A stretch of DNA of 39,130 bases from a virus: IMG/VR virus record IMGVR_UViG_3300010400_000035, positions 1 through 39,130 of that record, one strand, 5' to 3'. The notes under the pieces were generated by a model, which saw only the letters and a list, made by a program, of their open reading frames with translations, did not search any database and was not told the DNA's origin. Positions 6,409-14,110 of this stretch are shown piece after piece. Every line of letters begins with the position of its first letter. Position 1 is the first letter of the stretch. The position numbers and the translations under genes are program-made.

Positions 6409-7341
6409 CTACCGCCCCTCGTCCAGGGCGCGGGCCGCCTCGCGAATGAGTTCTTCCGACACCTTCTCTTCGTTGGTGTCGGCCATCTGAAGAACGGTTT
6501 CCATCAGGTTGTCCAGCTTGCGGGCATCGCCCTTGCAGAGCTTCGACAACGTGTCGGTGAAGCCCTCCAGCTCGGGAGCATGCGCAGCGACCAGTGCCTT
6601 GACATCGGCTGCCGTGATGGCGCTGAGTTGCACGCGCATGCGGATGCGGTTGTCCAGCCGCTTGAAATCCGGCTTGTCGCGGAACTGGTAACTCAGTTTC
6701 GGCATGCCGACATACAGGATGCCGCAACCGGCCTTGTCGTGAACGCGACGCAGGAGTTCGAGCGCACGACGCGGCAGTTCCTCGGCTTCATCAATCACGA
6801 TGACGCGGCCCGAACCCTTGAGTGCCATAATGACCTGCCGCTTCATTTCGTTCAGGTTGCGTGTCGTGGAGATTTTCAGCTTTTCACAAAGCTCTACAAA
6901 CACCTCGCGGGCGTTGTAACCCGGATCCGCTTCGATGATGAGGGCGGACGGGTCTTTGTAGGAAATGCCCCGTAGAATGGCCTGCGTCTTGCCGATGCCG
7001 CTGTCACCGGAGGCGATGACGATCTTCTGCGTGGCGCGGGCAACCTGGTAACTGGAGATGAGTCGCTTGGCCACCGTGGTGTAAACGAAGGAGAACAGTT
7101 TTTCGATGCTCTCCGATTCGCGTTCCAGGAACCCGCGCACCTTCTGCGCGAGCAGGGAGTTGTCGCCGGGATATTTCCCCGCCATGAATTGCGAGAACGT
7201 TCCCGAGGAAATCCCGCAATAACGCGCAATCTGAGCCTGGGGAATCCCCTTGCGCTCCATCAGTGACGCGGCCTCTTGCCGCACTGCGGCGATCTCTTTA
7301 TCTTCCAGCTTCATTGCGGTGGCTTTTGTTGTAGTGCTCAT
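6409..7341 (-). CDS. B: MuB-like transposition ATPase (target DNA activator)
   Basis: 310 aa. Residues about 12-75 form a helix-turn-helix domain (IPQAQIARYCGISSGTFSQF). The AAA+ domain has Walker A GDSGIGKT at about 112-119 and Walker B VIVIDEAE at about 180-187. The last ~80 residues match the MuB C-terminal domain. MuB forms ATP-dependent filaments on target DNA, recruits MuA and gives target immunity. GAAAGGAACG lies before ATG 7341. Gene order A-B-GemA is that of Mu. Confidence 0.95.
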   Translation of the reverse strand: MSTTTKATAMKLEDKEIAAVRQEAASLMERKGIPQAQIARYCGISSGTFSQFMAGKYPGDNSLLAQKVRGFLERESESIEKLFSFVYTTVAKRLISSYQVARATQKIVIASGDSGIGKTQAILRGISYKDPSALIIEADPGYNAREVFVELCEKLKISTTRNLNEMKRQVIMALKGSGRVIVIDEAEELPRRALELLRRVHDKAGCGILYVGMPKLSYQFRDKPDFKRLDNRIRMRVQLSAITAADVKALVAAHAPELEGFTDTLSKLCKGDARKLDNLMETVLQMADTNEEKVSEELIREAARALDEGR

Positions 7342-7386
7342 GACTCGTTCCTTTCAGGGGTCATGGGTGTGACGGGCGGTGGGTCT

Positions 7387-9576
7387 TCATCCCACTGCCC
7401 GTTTTTGTTCCTCCCGGCTGTTTGCCGGGACGGAAGCCTCTTCGATCTCGCGATCACAATCCAGCAGATGAAACTTCTTGCGGCGGGGTTTGTCCTGCAC
7501 CAGCCGCTCGATGTCAAAGGGTTTGTCCTTGCGCCGTGCCTCTGCTTCACGGTCCTCTATGACCACGGCAGCCATGGCCGTGTGTCCGGCCGTGCGCTCA
7601 ATCATCAGCGGCGCTCCGGGTGTGTAGCCGCGCTCCGTGCCCATCTGCGCGAGGGCGGCGGCCGTGTCACCGATGATGTCAAGATGTTCGACACCCAGAT
7701 CCAGCTCGCGACCGATTTGCTTGATGTCCTTGAGCTGCTGCCCCTGCAACCGCTGCAAGGCACCCAGGCGTTCCGATCCGGCCTTGTCCTTGACCAAAGC
7801 ATCGGCCTGCCAGTAGTTCGCCTGTGCGCGGCCGAGGAAGCGATCGTCCTTTGCGTCGAATACGAATGCCGTCTGGAAGTTCATCAGGTCGATGCGCATA
7901 TAAACCTTGCGTCCTGACTGCGTGGACATCCAGTCCGCGTAATAAGACAGCTTCAGCTTCGAATAGGTGCAGCCGCTGCCGTCGATCTTTCGCGCCTCCG
8001 TGGCCTTCATGCAGCACAGGGCCAGCTCGTCGCCCGCCACCGGCCGCGTGGCCTTTTCGTGCGTGTCCCAGAATTCGTCAGGGGATTTGCCCTTCAGGAA
8101 TTTCCCCTGCGATGGAAAGCGGTTGAAGACCAGCTCGATGAAGGTTTGAACGGCGGCGCACAGTTCCTCGTTGCTGAACAGAGCGCCGGACTTGATTTCC
8201 GCCTCCAGCTTCTCGGGCCGCTCCTTGTGATGGCCTCCGCGATAACCGGGAAGGAACCGGCAGAGCCATTCTTTGAACTTGCGGAAGGCCCGTTCGATGG
8301 GCTTGGTCTTGGCGTTGTAGGGAATAGCGAAGTGAACCTTCACACCCAGCAACCGGCAGATGGAGCGGGCGCGTTCATCGAGCCGCATCTGGAACGCCTT
8401 GCTCTGTACCTCGGATTTGCCGACAAGAACTTTCTTATGAAGCGACCGCGCCCCTGAGAATGCTATCGAGCGGTAATCTTTGCCGTTGTCGATGAGGATG
8501 GACTGCGGGACGCCATAACGCTGGCATGCCAGGTAGAACGAATAGATGATGTGATCGGAGTTGGGCGCATCGTCGTGGAAAAGGCAGGAGAGGATTTTGC
8601 CGGTGCGGAAGTCCTGCCAGACGGTGATCCATGGAAAGACGGTTTTGGCGTTGCCCTTTTTGTCGCGGATGAAATCGGTGAGCTTGGTCATGCTCTCGCC
8701 GTCCATCGTGGGGATCCATGAAAGCACGGTCTCCCACTTGCAACCCACGTCGAGCTGATGGTGATCGGATACCCAGAACTCACCGACGCCCACCTTGGAA
8801 GGGTCGCGCTGGATGTGCGACTTGCCGCCGTTGCGCGTCCACCACTCTTCGCCCTTGCGGTAGAAGTTCTGCGTGTCGGGAGGGATTGCGGTGTCCATCA
8901 GGCGTTTGAAAGCCATGTGCGACGGGAACTCGCCGAACTTGAGCGCCGGATTCTCACGCACGGCCGAACCGAAGGTGGCGCGATGGGCTGCCAGCAGATC
9001 CGGGCCACCTTCCACCAGCCAGTATTGCGCGAAGGTGTTGAACCACGGCAGCGCGGAGCTTTTGCGTTTCCATCCCCACGCCGGTGCCAGTCCTTCGACG
9101 CCTTCTTCCTGAAACGCCTTGCGCTTGCGGTAATAGGTTTGCAACGACATCTCGACGCCGGGGTTCTCCGCTTCGAGTTCAACGAGTCGTCGCCGCGTGC
9201 CCTCGACGTTTCTGCCTTCGCATTCCTTCAGGATGTGAAGCCAGCAGGAAACCTCGGTGCGCTTCCATTCCGGCATCTCCAGAATCCGGGTGTCATCCTT
9301 TGCCGTCGTTGCTATTGGCTGCTGCCCTTCAGCGTTCCCGCGAACCTTGCGGAGAATCTTGCTGCGCCATTTTTCCGGAAGCGTCTTCAGCGCATATTGC
9401 TGCTGCTCACCTCCGCGTGCGACAACGGATCCCGTTGGCGTGATGCCGTCGCGTTTGATGCGGATGTTCACGGCGCGAATGCTGATGCCGATCAGCAGGG
9501 AAATTTGACGCGGTGAAAATGTCTGTTCGTGAGGAACGACGGCAGCGGAAGGACGAAGAGCGGGCAGAGCGTTCAT
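7387..9576 (-). CDS. A: MuA-like DDE transposase
   Basis: 729 aa. An N-terminal helix-turn-helix (FSPRQISLLIGISIRAVNIR) is followed by DNA-binding subdomains, then an RNase H-fold core with probable catalytic D271 (WVSDHHQLDV), D363 (ILIDNGKDYRS) and E428 (KTKPIERAFRKF). The Mu-type beta-barrel and a C-terminal region for MuB contact follow. It cuts both phage ends and joins them to target DNA during integration and replicative transposition. Somewhat longer than Mu A (663 aa). Its likely end sites are the repeats at 38849-38887. Confidence 0.97.
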   Translation of the reverse strand: MNALPALRPSAAVVPHEQTFSPRQISLLIGISIRAVNIRIKRDGITPTGSVVARGGEQQQYALKTLPEKWRSKILRKVRGNAEGQQPIATTAKDDTRILEMPEWKRTEVSCWLHILKECEGRNVEGTRRRLVELEAENPGVEMSLQTYYRKRKAFQEEGVEGLAPAWGWKRKSSALPWFNTFAQYWLVEGGPDLLAAHRATFGSAVRENPALKFGEFPSHMAFKRLMDTAIPPDTQNFYRKGEEWWTRNGGKSHIQRDPSKVGVGEFWVSDHHQLDVGCKWETVLSWIPTMDGESMTKLTDFIRDKKGNAKTVFPWITVWQDFRTGKILSCLFHDDAPNSDHIIYSFYLACQRYGVPQSILIDNGKDYRSIAFSGARSLHKKVLVGKSEVQSKAFQMRLDERARSICRLLGVKVHFAIPYNAKTKPIERAFRKFKEWLCRFLPGYRGGHHKERPEKLEAEIKSGALFSNEELCAAVQTFIELVFNRFPSQGKFLKGKSPDEFWDTHEKATRPVAGDELALCCMKATEARKIDGSGCTYSKLKLSYYADWMSTQSGRKVYMRIDLMNFQTAFVFDAKDDRFLGRAQANYWQADALVKDKAGSERLGALQRLQGQQLKDIKQIGRELDLGVEHLDIIGDTAAALAQMGTERGYTPGAPLMIERTAGHTAMAAVVIEDREAEARRKDKPFDIERLVQDKPRRKKFHLLDCDREIEEASVPANSREEQKRAVG

Positions 9577-9974
9577 TGAATGACAACCCCTTGTGATTCG
9601 AGGTAGCGGCGGACCTTGTCGGCGATGCGGGCGTTGTTGCCTTTATAGACACCACGCCTCCAGTCGCTTAATGCACCGAAATTGATGCCGATTTTATTTG
9701 AAGCCTTGCGAATTGAAAGTTCAGCGGTCCTTAAAAAGTCCGCGAATATCAATCGAAGTGAATCAAACTCTCTTGGTGAACGGTTGCGATCAATGTCGGC
9801 CCATGCTTCTTTTGTAAACGCCAGCAGTTGATCACGAAGCTCGGAAACCTTTTTCCCAACCAGAGCGCGACGAATGTCTCGCGGGGTGGTGAAAAGTCTC
9901 CGCGCGTGTGAGCGAATGGAGGAACGTTTATAAAGGCAAGCGATGCGGAACATGGTGTAATCGTCGGCGCTCAC
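9573..9974 (-). CDS. Putative HTH regulator, second gene of early operon
   Basis: 133 aa from GTG 9974 (GTGA overlap with the 68-aa gene). The C-terminal part SIRKASNKIGINFGALSDWR, then RGVYKGNNARIADKVRRYLE, resembles the small helix-turn-helix in the MuB N-terminus (pattern: G-N-N/D-S, K-V-R-x-x-L-E). The N-terminal half is basic and helical. Position just upstream of MuA fits a Ner-like or activator role, but the family is not recognised. Confidence 0.6.
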   Translation of the reverse strand: MSADDYTMFRIACLYKRSSIRSHARRLFTTPRDIRRALVGKKVSELRDQLLAFTKEAWADIDRNRSPREFDSLRLIFADFLRTAELSIRKASNKIGINFGALSDWRRGVYKGNNARIADKVRRYLESQGVVIQ

Positions 9975-10177
9975 GCCGCCGCCCTCCGCAATCCTTCACG
10001 GTCAAGAATCCTATTCGTGTAACGGATTAACTTGGCCTTTAATGTTTTGCTGAAGTTCGGTTCTGACAAAGCGCGATGCAGAGCACGCACGGATTTTTGA
10101 TGACGTTTCGCCTGCTCTTCCGCTGATGACCGATCCAGTAAAACGGCGGCTTTGAATCGTTTCAACTCTGGGGTCAT
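9971..10177 (-). CDS. Small basic protein, first gene of early operon
   Basis: 68 aa, highly basic and helical (MTPELKRFKAAVLLDRSSAE, then KRHQKSVRALHRAL). AGGGAGA precedes ATG 10177. It is the first gene after the putative early promoter and so the first product made on induction, a place often held by Ner-type regulators; no clear helix-turn-helix is seen. Confidence 0.6.
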   Translation of the reverse strand: MTPELKRFKAAVLLDRSSAEEQAKRHQKSVRALHRALSEPNFSKTLKAKLIRYTNRILDREGLRRAAA

Positions 10178-10222
10178 TTGCTAGGTTCTCTCCCTTGGGT
10201 CGTTTGGTTCCGATTGCGGAAC

Positions 10223-10258
10223 TTATGCATAGGTGAATATCTATTCACCTATGCATAA
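10223..10258. promoter_or_regulatory. Perfect palindromic operator (17-bp arms, 2-bp centre)
   Basis: Left arm TTATGCATAGGTGAATA and right arm TATTCACCTATGCATAA are exact inverted copies separated by TC. The core AGGTGAATA-TC-TATTCACCT has the size of a lambda-type repressor operator, and each outer end contains TATGCATA, itself a palindrome. It lies between the divergent repressor and early operon, so it is the likely binding site of the repressor. In Mu the operator region also acts as the transposition enhancer; whether this one does is unknown. Confidence 0.85.
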
Positions 10259-10264
10259 AGTCAA
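10236..10264 (-). promoter_or_regulatory. Candidate early promoter (leftward)
   Basis: On the minus strand TTGACT (10264-10259, five of six to consensus -35) is followed by exactly 17 bases and GATATT (10241-10236, four of six to -10). The spacer is one complete arm of the palindromic operator, so bound repressor would block RNA polymerase. Transcription would start near 10229 and reach ATG 10177 after a leader of about 50 bases. Confidence 0.6.
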
Positions 10265-10271
10265 GGGGAAA

Positions 10272-10886
10272 ATGGAAGATTTTAAAGACCGATTAAAAAA
10301 AGCTCGGGACGCCCTTTCCCTAAGCCAAAATGCTGCTGCTAAAAAAGGTGGCGTGAGTCAGAGTCTTTGGAATCGATACGAGAGCGGGAAGGTTATTGTA
10401 CCACCTTATACCTTCATCGAAGCCCTTGCCAGAATGGGGATTAACGCGAATTGGCTATTGACTGGCATCGGCGATATTTTATTCAAAAATTATGAGACAA
10501 GAAGAATTCCCCTGATTTCTTATGCAGGTGCTGGGACGTTGGATGTTGATGAGCCTTTGACCTACGAAGACCAGCACGACCTAACACTTCCGGATTCTCT
10601 GACTCTTCCAAAGGGGGTTGTTTATGCGATTCAGGTCAAAGGGGAATCAATGCTCCCCCATTTCCATGATAGGGATGTCGTCGTTGTATGTGAAGAGGAA
10701 AAGCCTAAAAACGGGCGGGATTACGTTTTTGTAGCCGATGGCAAGACCTGGCTGAAGACCTACCATCGATTGGGGGACCGTATAGAATTACGCTCTCACA
10801 ATAATATCAAGCCAATTTTGGTTCAAAAACGGCTCCGGGCCTTCAAAATTCTTTATTGCCTGCACACTTATAGGCCGCAGGAGTAA
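10272..10886 (+). CDS. LexA-like phage repressor (XRE HTH + S24 peptidase)
   Basis: 204 aa from ATG 10272, preceded by AAGGGGAAA. Residues 4-65 are an XRE-type helix-turn-helix (SQNAAAKKGGVSQSLWNRYE). The C-terminal half is an S24/LexA-like self-cleaving domain: cleavage site A85-G86 in SYAGAG, catalytic S126 in VKGESM and K162 in TWLKTYH, with LexA-like Ser-to-Lys spacing. It should hold the prophage silent and lose activity on RecA-assisted autocleavage after DNA damage. The frame extends upstream to GTG 10233, but that start lies inside the operator. Mu itself uses a different repressor type. Confidence 0.92.
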   Translation: MEDFKDRLKKARDALSLSQNAAAKKGGVSQSLWNRYESGKVIVPPYTFIEALARMGINANWLLTGIGDILFKNYETRRIPLISYAGAGTLDVDEPLTYEDQHDLTLPDSLTLPKGVVYAIQVKGESMLPHFHDRDVVVVCEEEKPKNGRDYVFVADGKTWLKTYHRLGDRIELRSHNNIKPILVQKRLRAFKILYCLHTYRPQE

Positions 10887-10974
10887 AGCCGCAAATTCTT
10901 GAAATTTCCGCACCCGTGGGTTTTCTGAAAATTTCCTCCCACGGTACCGGAATAACGGGCGTACATTATCGGGC
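10887..10974. promoter_or_regulatory. Intergenic region with dyad, downstream of repressor
   Basis: CCGTGGG (10914-10920) can pair with CCCACGG (10938-10944) around a 17-base A/T-rich loop. There is no T-tract after it, so it is a weak terminator candidate at best. It could instead be an operator or part of the leader of the two small plus-strand genes. No clear promoter boxes are seen. Confidence 0.35.
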
Positions 10975-11151
10975 ATGAGTCCAAGACACGCCCCCGAGAT
11001 TCCCCGCGACCGGCTTTCCCAGCGTTGGCCCAGAAATGTCCTGGAAGACATGGCATTAGCCGCCGAGGCCAAGGATCAAACGACCACTGACTGGCTCATC
11101 GATGCGGCGCAGGAAAAGATGAAGCGCCAGAACAAGGAGAAGAAGTCATGA
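10975..11151 (+). CDS. Small 58-aa protein, possibly ribbon-helix-helix
   Basis: Starts MSPRHAPEIPRDRLSQRWPR and continues as a charged helix ending KRQNKEKKS. The strand-like start, then NVLEDMALAAEAKD and TTTDWLIDAAQEKMKRQ, could be a ribbon-helix-helix fold, but this is only a shape argument. No strong ribosome site is seen (TATCGGGC before ATG 10975). Its stop overlaps the next start as ATGA, which supports it as a real gene. Confidence 0.5.
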   Translation: MSPRHAPEIPRDRLSQRWPRNVLEDMALAAEAKDQTTTDWLIDAAQEKMKRQNKEKKS

Positions 11152-11693
11152 TCATCCGATTGCTGTTCCTGGCTGCGGTGTTGTCTGCATCGGCAGGCAC
11201 GCCGCACCACATGTACTTTGCTCGAACAACCAGCGGACCGCCCATCACTTATTTTTCGAACACGGAAACGTCGGCGATTCTCATTGACTCAGGTGATTTT
11301 AAAGGTGGCATTGGTGGGCCGCTCACAATCACTTCGAAGGAATGCGAAGACCCCAACCCATTCCTTGATTCTCTTGCACCGCATAAACGCTATGCAACGA
11401 TTCAGCTATTACCCCTCAGCAAAATCGCGAGCTGCACCACAGACAGTCGAATTGCAATATTGACCACAGGCGATCAATTACGAGCCGTGAACATCAATCT
11501 GACGGCGAATGGTTCCGGGGGCTACACGCGCGATACGCTATATGCCTATGCGGGCTACAACCAGGCGGTGCCGATTCTCTCGCACTCGCCGGTCACGCAC
11601 CGCATACAGTTGCTCATGCCTGGGAAGGACTTTGATCTGCTGGGCCGCCGCTTCTTCAGGCAGCCATTAAAAACCGTTGCATCACCCTTTTAA
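11148..11693 (+). CDS. Secreted protein of unknown function (possible lysogenic-conversion gene)
   Basis: 181 aa. The N-terminus MIIRLLFLAAVLSASAG is a typical Sec signal peptide, with probable cleavage around residues 15-17. The mature part is beta-rich with two cysteines (KECEDPNP and IASCTTDS), which could form a disulfide outside the cytoplasm. Translation is coupled to the 58-aa gene. It shares orientation with the repressor and its 3' end overlaps the opposing gpG gene by 38 bases. Location suggests expression in the lysogen; no family is recognised. Confidence 0.65.
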   Translation: MIIRLLFLAAVLSASAGTPHHMYFARTTSGPPITYFSNTETSAILIDSGDFKGGIGGPLTITSKECEDPNPFLDSLAPHKRYATIQLLPLSKIASCTTDSRIAILTTGDQLRAVNINLTANGSGGYTRDTLYAYAGYNQAVPILSHSPVTHRIQLLMPGKDFDLLGRRFFRQPLKTVASPF

Positions 11694-12264
11694 TCTCAAG
11701 GATGTCGTCATCTTGAAGAACCAGAAACGGCCGCGCCGGAATCTTCGAACCGGGATGCTTCACGCTCTTGACAGGACCGGGACCACCCGGCCATGCAAGC
11801 GCCTTCTTGTGTCTGGCGCGGATCACATGCGCCTTGGTCTTTCCTCCGTGATGTTGAATCCCGGCATAGACGACATTGGTTCCCCAGATCACATGATCGG
11901 CCGAGGCCTTCCAGGTGATCGAGTTGCGCAGGCGGCCGCTCACCTGAAGGATGCCGAGCTTGCGCAGCTTCTCGGGCTTGGTCTTCCAGCCTCGCGACGT
12001 GACCTCGCCCTTTTTGTTTTTGTGAACAGCCCAGCGCGTGTTGCGGGCCATCAGCGTCTGCGCCTTCAGGGGCTTCCACCTGTTGAGTCCGCCGCGCCAC
12101 GATCCGATTTCACCGTATCGGCCGCCGACTTCGAAGTTCTTTATGATTGAGGAATATCCGATTGCTCCGATCTCGTTCAGCGGCGATGTCATGTTGCCCA
12201 TCTTCCGCTTCAGGCTGTCGAAGAGCTGGGAGACTTCGTGGTCGTCAACTTTGACAGTCAGCAT
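11656..12264 (-). CDS. G: Virion morphogenesis / tail completion protein (Mu gpG-like)
   Basis: 202 aa. MLTVKVDDHEVSQLFDSLKR at the start, then a basic middle with LQVSGRLRNSITWKASADHV and YAGIQHHGGKT, and PARPFLVLQDDDILEIKRVM at the end, are the signatures of the phage virion morphogenesis family (Phage_tail_S, Mu gpG and P2 gpS). It takes part in head-tail completion. It is the last gene of the leftward head operon, separated from gpF by a small plus-strand gene. Confidence 0.9.
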   Translation of the reverse strand: MLTVKVDDHEVSQLFDSLKRKMGNMTSPLNEIGAIGYSSIIKNFEVGGRYGEIGSWRGGLNRWKPLKAQTLMARNTRWAVHKNKKGEVTSRGWKTKPEKLRKLGILQVSGRLRNSITWKASADHVIWGTNVVYAGIQHHGGKTKAHVIRARHKKALAWPGGPGPVKSVKHPGSKIPARPFLVLQDDDILEIKRVMQRFLMAA

Positions 12265-12279
12265 GAGGGAGAGTATTTA

Positions 12280-12525
12280 ATGGACATGGAAACCGTATTC
12301 GACCACGGCATTACAGCCGATGAAATCAAAAGCCTCGGCATCCAGCCCGCGCAACAAGCCGAGTATGTGTCACGGATGAAAGATGCGGACACGGTGAACG
12401 CCGACATCGCGCAGTTGTTCGCTTCGCGCGGCGATGACAGAACCGCCGATAAATATTTCAACCGCATCAAGAACCCGACGAACAGGTTCAACGCGCAGCT
12501 TGTGGACGAGGGCGTCACGAGCTGA
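12280..12525 (+). CDS. Small plus-strand gene inserted between gpF and gpG
   Basis: 81 aa, acidic and helical (ITADEIKSLGIQPAQQAEYV, then FASRGDDRTADKYFNRIKNP). Not recognised. GGGAGAG lies six bases before ATG 12280; ATG 12286 is a second in-frame start. It points against the head operon, begins 15 bases after the gpG start and ends 11 bases inside the 3' end of gpF. TTGACA (12251-12256) then 17 bases then TATTTA is promoter-like, but would place transcription start at about the ATG. This single inverted gene looks like a moron; its neighbour has a toxin-like tail (see findings). Confidence 0.6.
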   Translation: MDMETVFDHGITADEIKSLGIQPAQQAEYVSRMKDADTVNADIAQLFASRGDDRTADKYFNRIKNPTNRFNAQLVDEGVTS

Positions 12526-14110
12526 CCTCTTCGAAAAGGGTTTTCAAATCCGTTTCGAATTGTTGTGTATTGATCTGCCTCATCATCTCCAACGCTTCAC
12601 GGATTTTTCCGGAATTCTTTCCGGATAGTTTCGCCAGCGCATCCGTCGTCAGCGCGGGCATCTTCCAGAAGTCCCCTTCATAGGCAACAGGTGTCAAGGT
12701 TTCCAGTGCGGCGGCCTCTTCAATACCGAGCAGTTTGAGAAGCGCCCTGAAATTCGTGATGAGGTTTTCGTACCCGTAACCACGGTCAAGAATGGCCGCC
12801 TGCTGTGTTGCCGTTCCACCGAGCTTCGTCATGAACTCCGGATAGGTATGGCGCGAGATGAACTGGTTCAGCGTTTCCATGACGCGGCGTTCAATGCAAT
12901 AGCATGGCAGAGCCGCCCAGCCCTGCATTCTGTTGTGATTGATCTCATGCCAGAACGATTCGATGGAATACTCTTCATTGAAAGTCAGTTCAGCGCCTTC
13001 ACCCTTGATGCTGATTTTTTTCAAGGCGTCCTTCAGGTTTGCCAGCGGCTGCAACTGTCCGCCGTTTGCAAACCGCTGCCGCATGGAAGAGACGCTTATT
13101 CTTCCATGACTGTCGGTGCTCATGAGCACGCCTTTGGTGCGCATCGAATCGACTTTCTTGAAACCGCGCAGGAAGAGTTCCGGATTTTCTTCGTGAAGAG
13201 TTTTGACCATCTCCGAAATATGACCGATGTTTTTAGCGGGCATGCGTTGTGCCAGTCCCGGCAGAACCGGCTTCTCCATGGGCGGCACCTCCGGCGGTGT
13301 CTCGGCTTCGTAGGCCTTGACCAGCTTCGGATCATATTTCTTCAGGTCGGGTGCGAAGCTTTTCACACCAGGGTTGTAGTCGAAGCCGGGGTCGGGCCAG
13401 AACTCGTCTCCATTGTGCAGCTTGATTCCCTGCACCTGGCGAACCTCGCCGGTGGTGCGTGAGATGAGCGCCTGCCTTTTGATGATCTTCGAGGGCGGCA
13501 TCACGGCCAGTCCCAGGCGTTCGACTTCCGATTGCGACACCGGCACGAGCTTGCAGCGGCAGTTGTAGCCGTTCTGCGGTCCGATGATCTTCAGCACCGG
13601 ATCATCGACGCGGAAGATTTTCCCGTTCAGCTTGCGATGCGCCGGTCGCGTGGCTCCGTCGAGAATGGCGACATAGCGCACGAAGGGGTGTGACTTCTTG
13701 ACGGACTGAATCTGCTGCCAGGTGCCCGCATCGTAAGCCTGCTGGACGTTGGTCTGGAAAATGGTTTGCAGCCGGTGGGGCGATCCGAGCTGCACCGTCT
13801 TCAGGGGATCGTTTGGATCCGGAACGCGGCCCCACCAGCCTTTCGACTTTAACGTGGGGATCAAATCGTTCTTGAAGGTTTGCAGCGTGGTGCCGTCGGC
13901 GAGGGCCTTGTGCACGGCATCATGGAAGTCCTGAAGGATGTCGAGCTTCGCGACCTTCGCTACGGTGAATTGATTGATGTGCGCGGTGCGCCACACGTCG
14001 GCGGCGTCCCATGAGATCGTGTAGCCCTTCTTTTTGAAGAACTCGATGGCGGCCTGCGGCGCGAGCTTGAAAGCATCGAGCAGAAGACCCGAATCGACGG
14101 GAGGGGGCAT
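12515..14110 (-). CDS. F: Minor head protein gpF (MuF) with C-terminal HExxH region
   Basis: 531 aa. Residues about 60-195 are the phage head morphogenesis (MuF/SPP1 gp7) domain, with FQTNVQQAYDAGTWQQIQ, ILDGATRPAHRKLNG and GYNCRC (C184, C186) as in the family. Residues about 200-280 link to a second part of about 250 residues. That part contains FWHEINHNR, an HExxH motif at 388-392, followed by E407/E412 in IERRVMETLN, as in zinc metallopeptidases. MuF proteins sit at the portal and can carry toxin-like C-terminal domains in other temperate phages. Its start overlaps the portal stop by one base. Confidence 0.9.
   Translation of the reverse strand: MPPPVDSGLLLDAFKLAPQAAIEFFKKKGYTISWDAADVWRTAHINQFTVAKVAKLDILQDFHDAVHKALADGTTLQTFKNDLIPTLKSKGWWGRVPDPNDPLKTVQLGSPHRLQTIFQTNVQQAYDAGTWQQIQSVKKSHPFVRYVAILDGATRPAHRKLNGKIFRVDDPVLKIIGPQNGYNCRCKLVPVSQSEVERLGLAVMPPSKIIKRQALISRTTGEVRQVQGIKLHNGDEFWPDPGFDYNPGVKSFAPDLKKYDPKLVKAYEAETPPEVPPMEKPVLPGLAQRMPAKNIGHISEMVKTLHEENPELFLRGFKKVDSMRTKGVLMSTDSHGRISVSSMRQRFANGGQLQPLANLKDALKKISIKGEGAELTFNEEYSIESFWHEINHNRMQGWAALPCYCIERRVMETLNQFISRHTYPEFMTKLGGTATQQAAILDRGYGYENLITNFRALLKLLGIEEAAALETLTPVAYEGDFWKMPALTTDALAKLSGKNSGKIREALEMMRQINTQQFETDLKTLFEEVSS

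Noticed and set aside
10233-10271. Upstream start for the repressor (GTG 10233 or ATG 10251)
   Set aside because: Both starts fall in the operator palindrome; ATG 10272 has the ribosome site and the family N-terminus.
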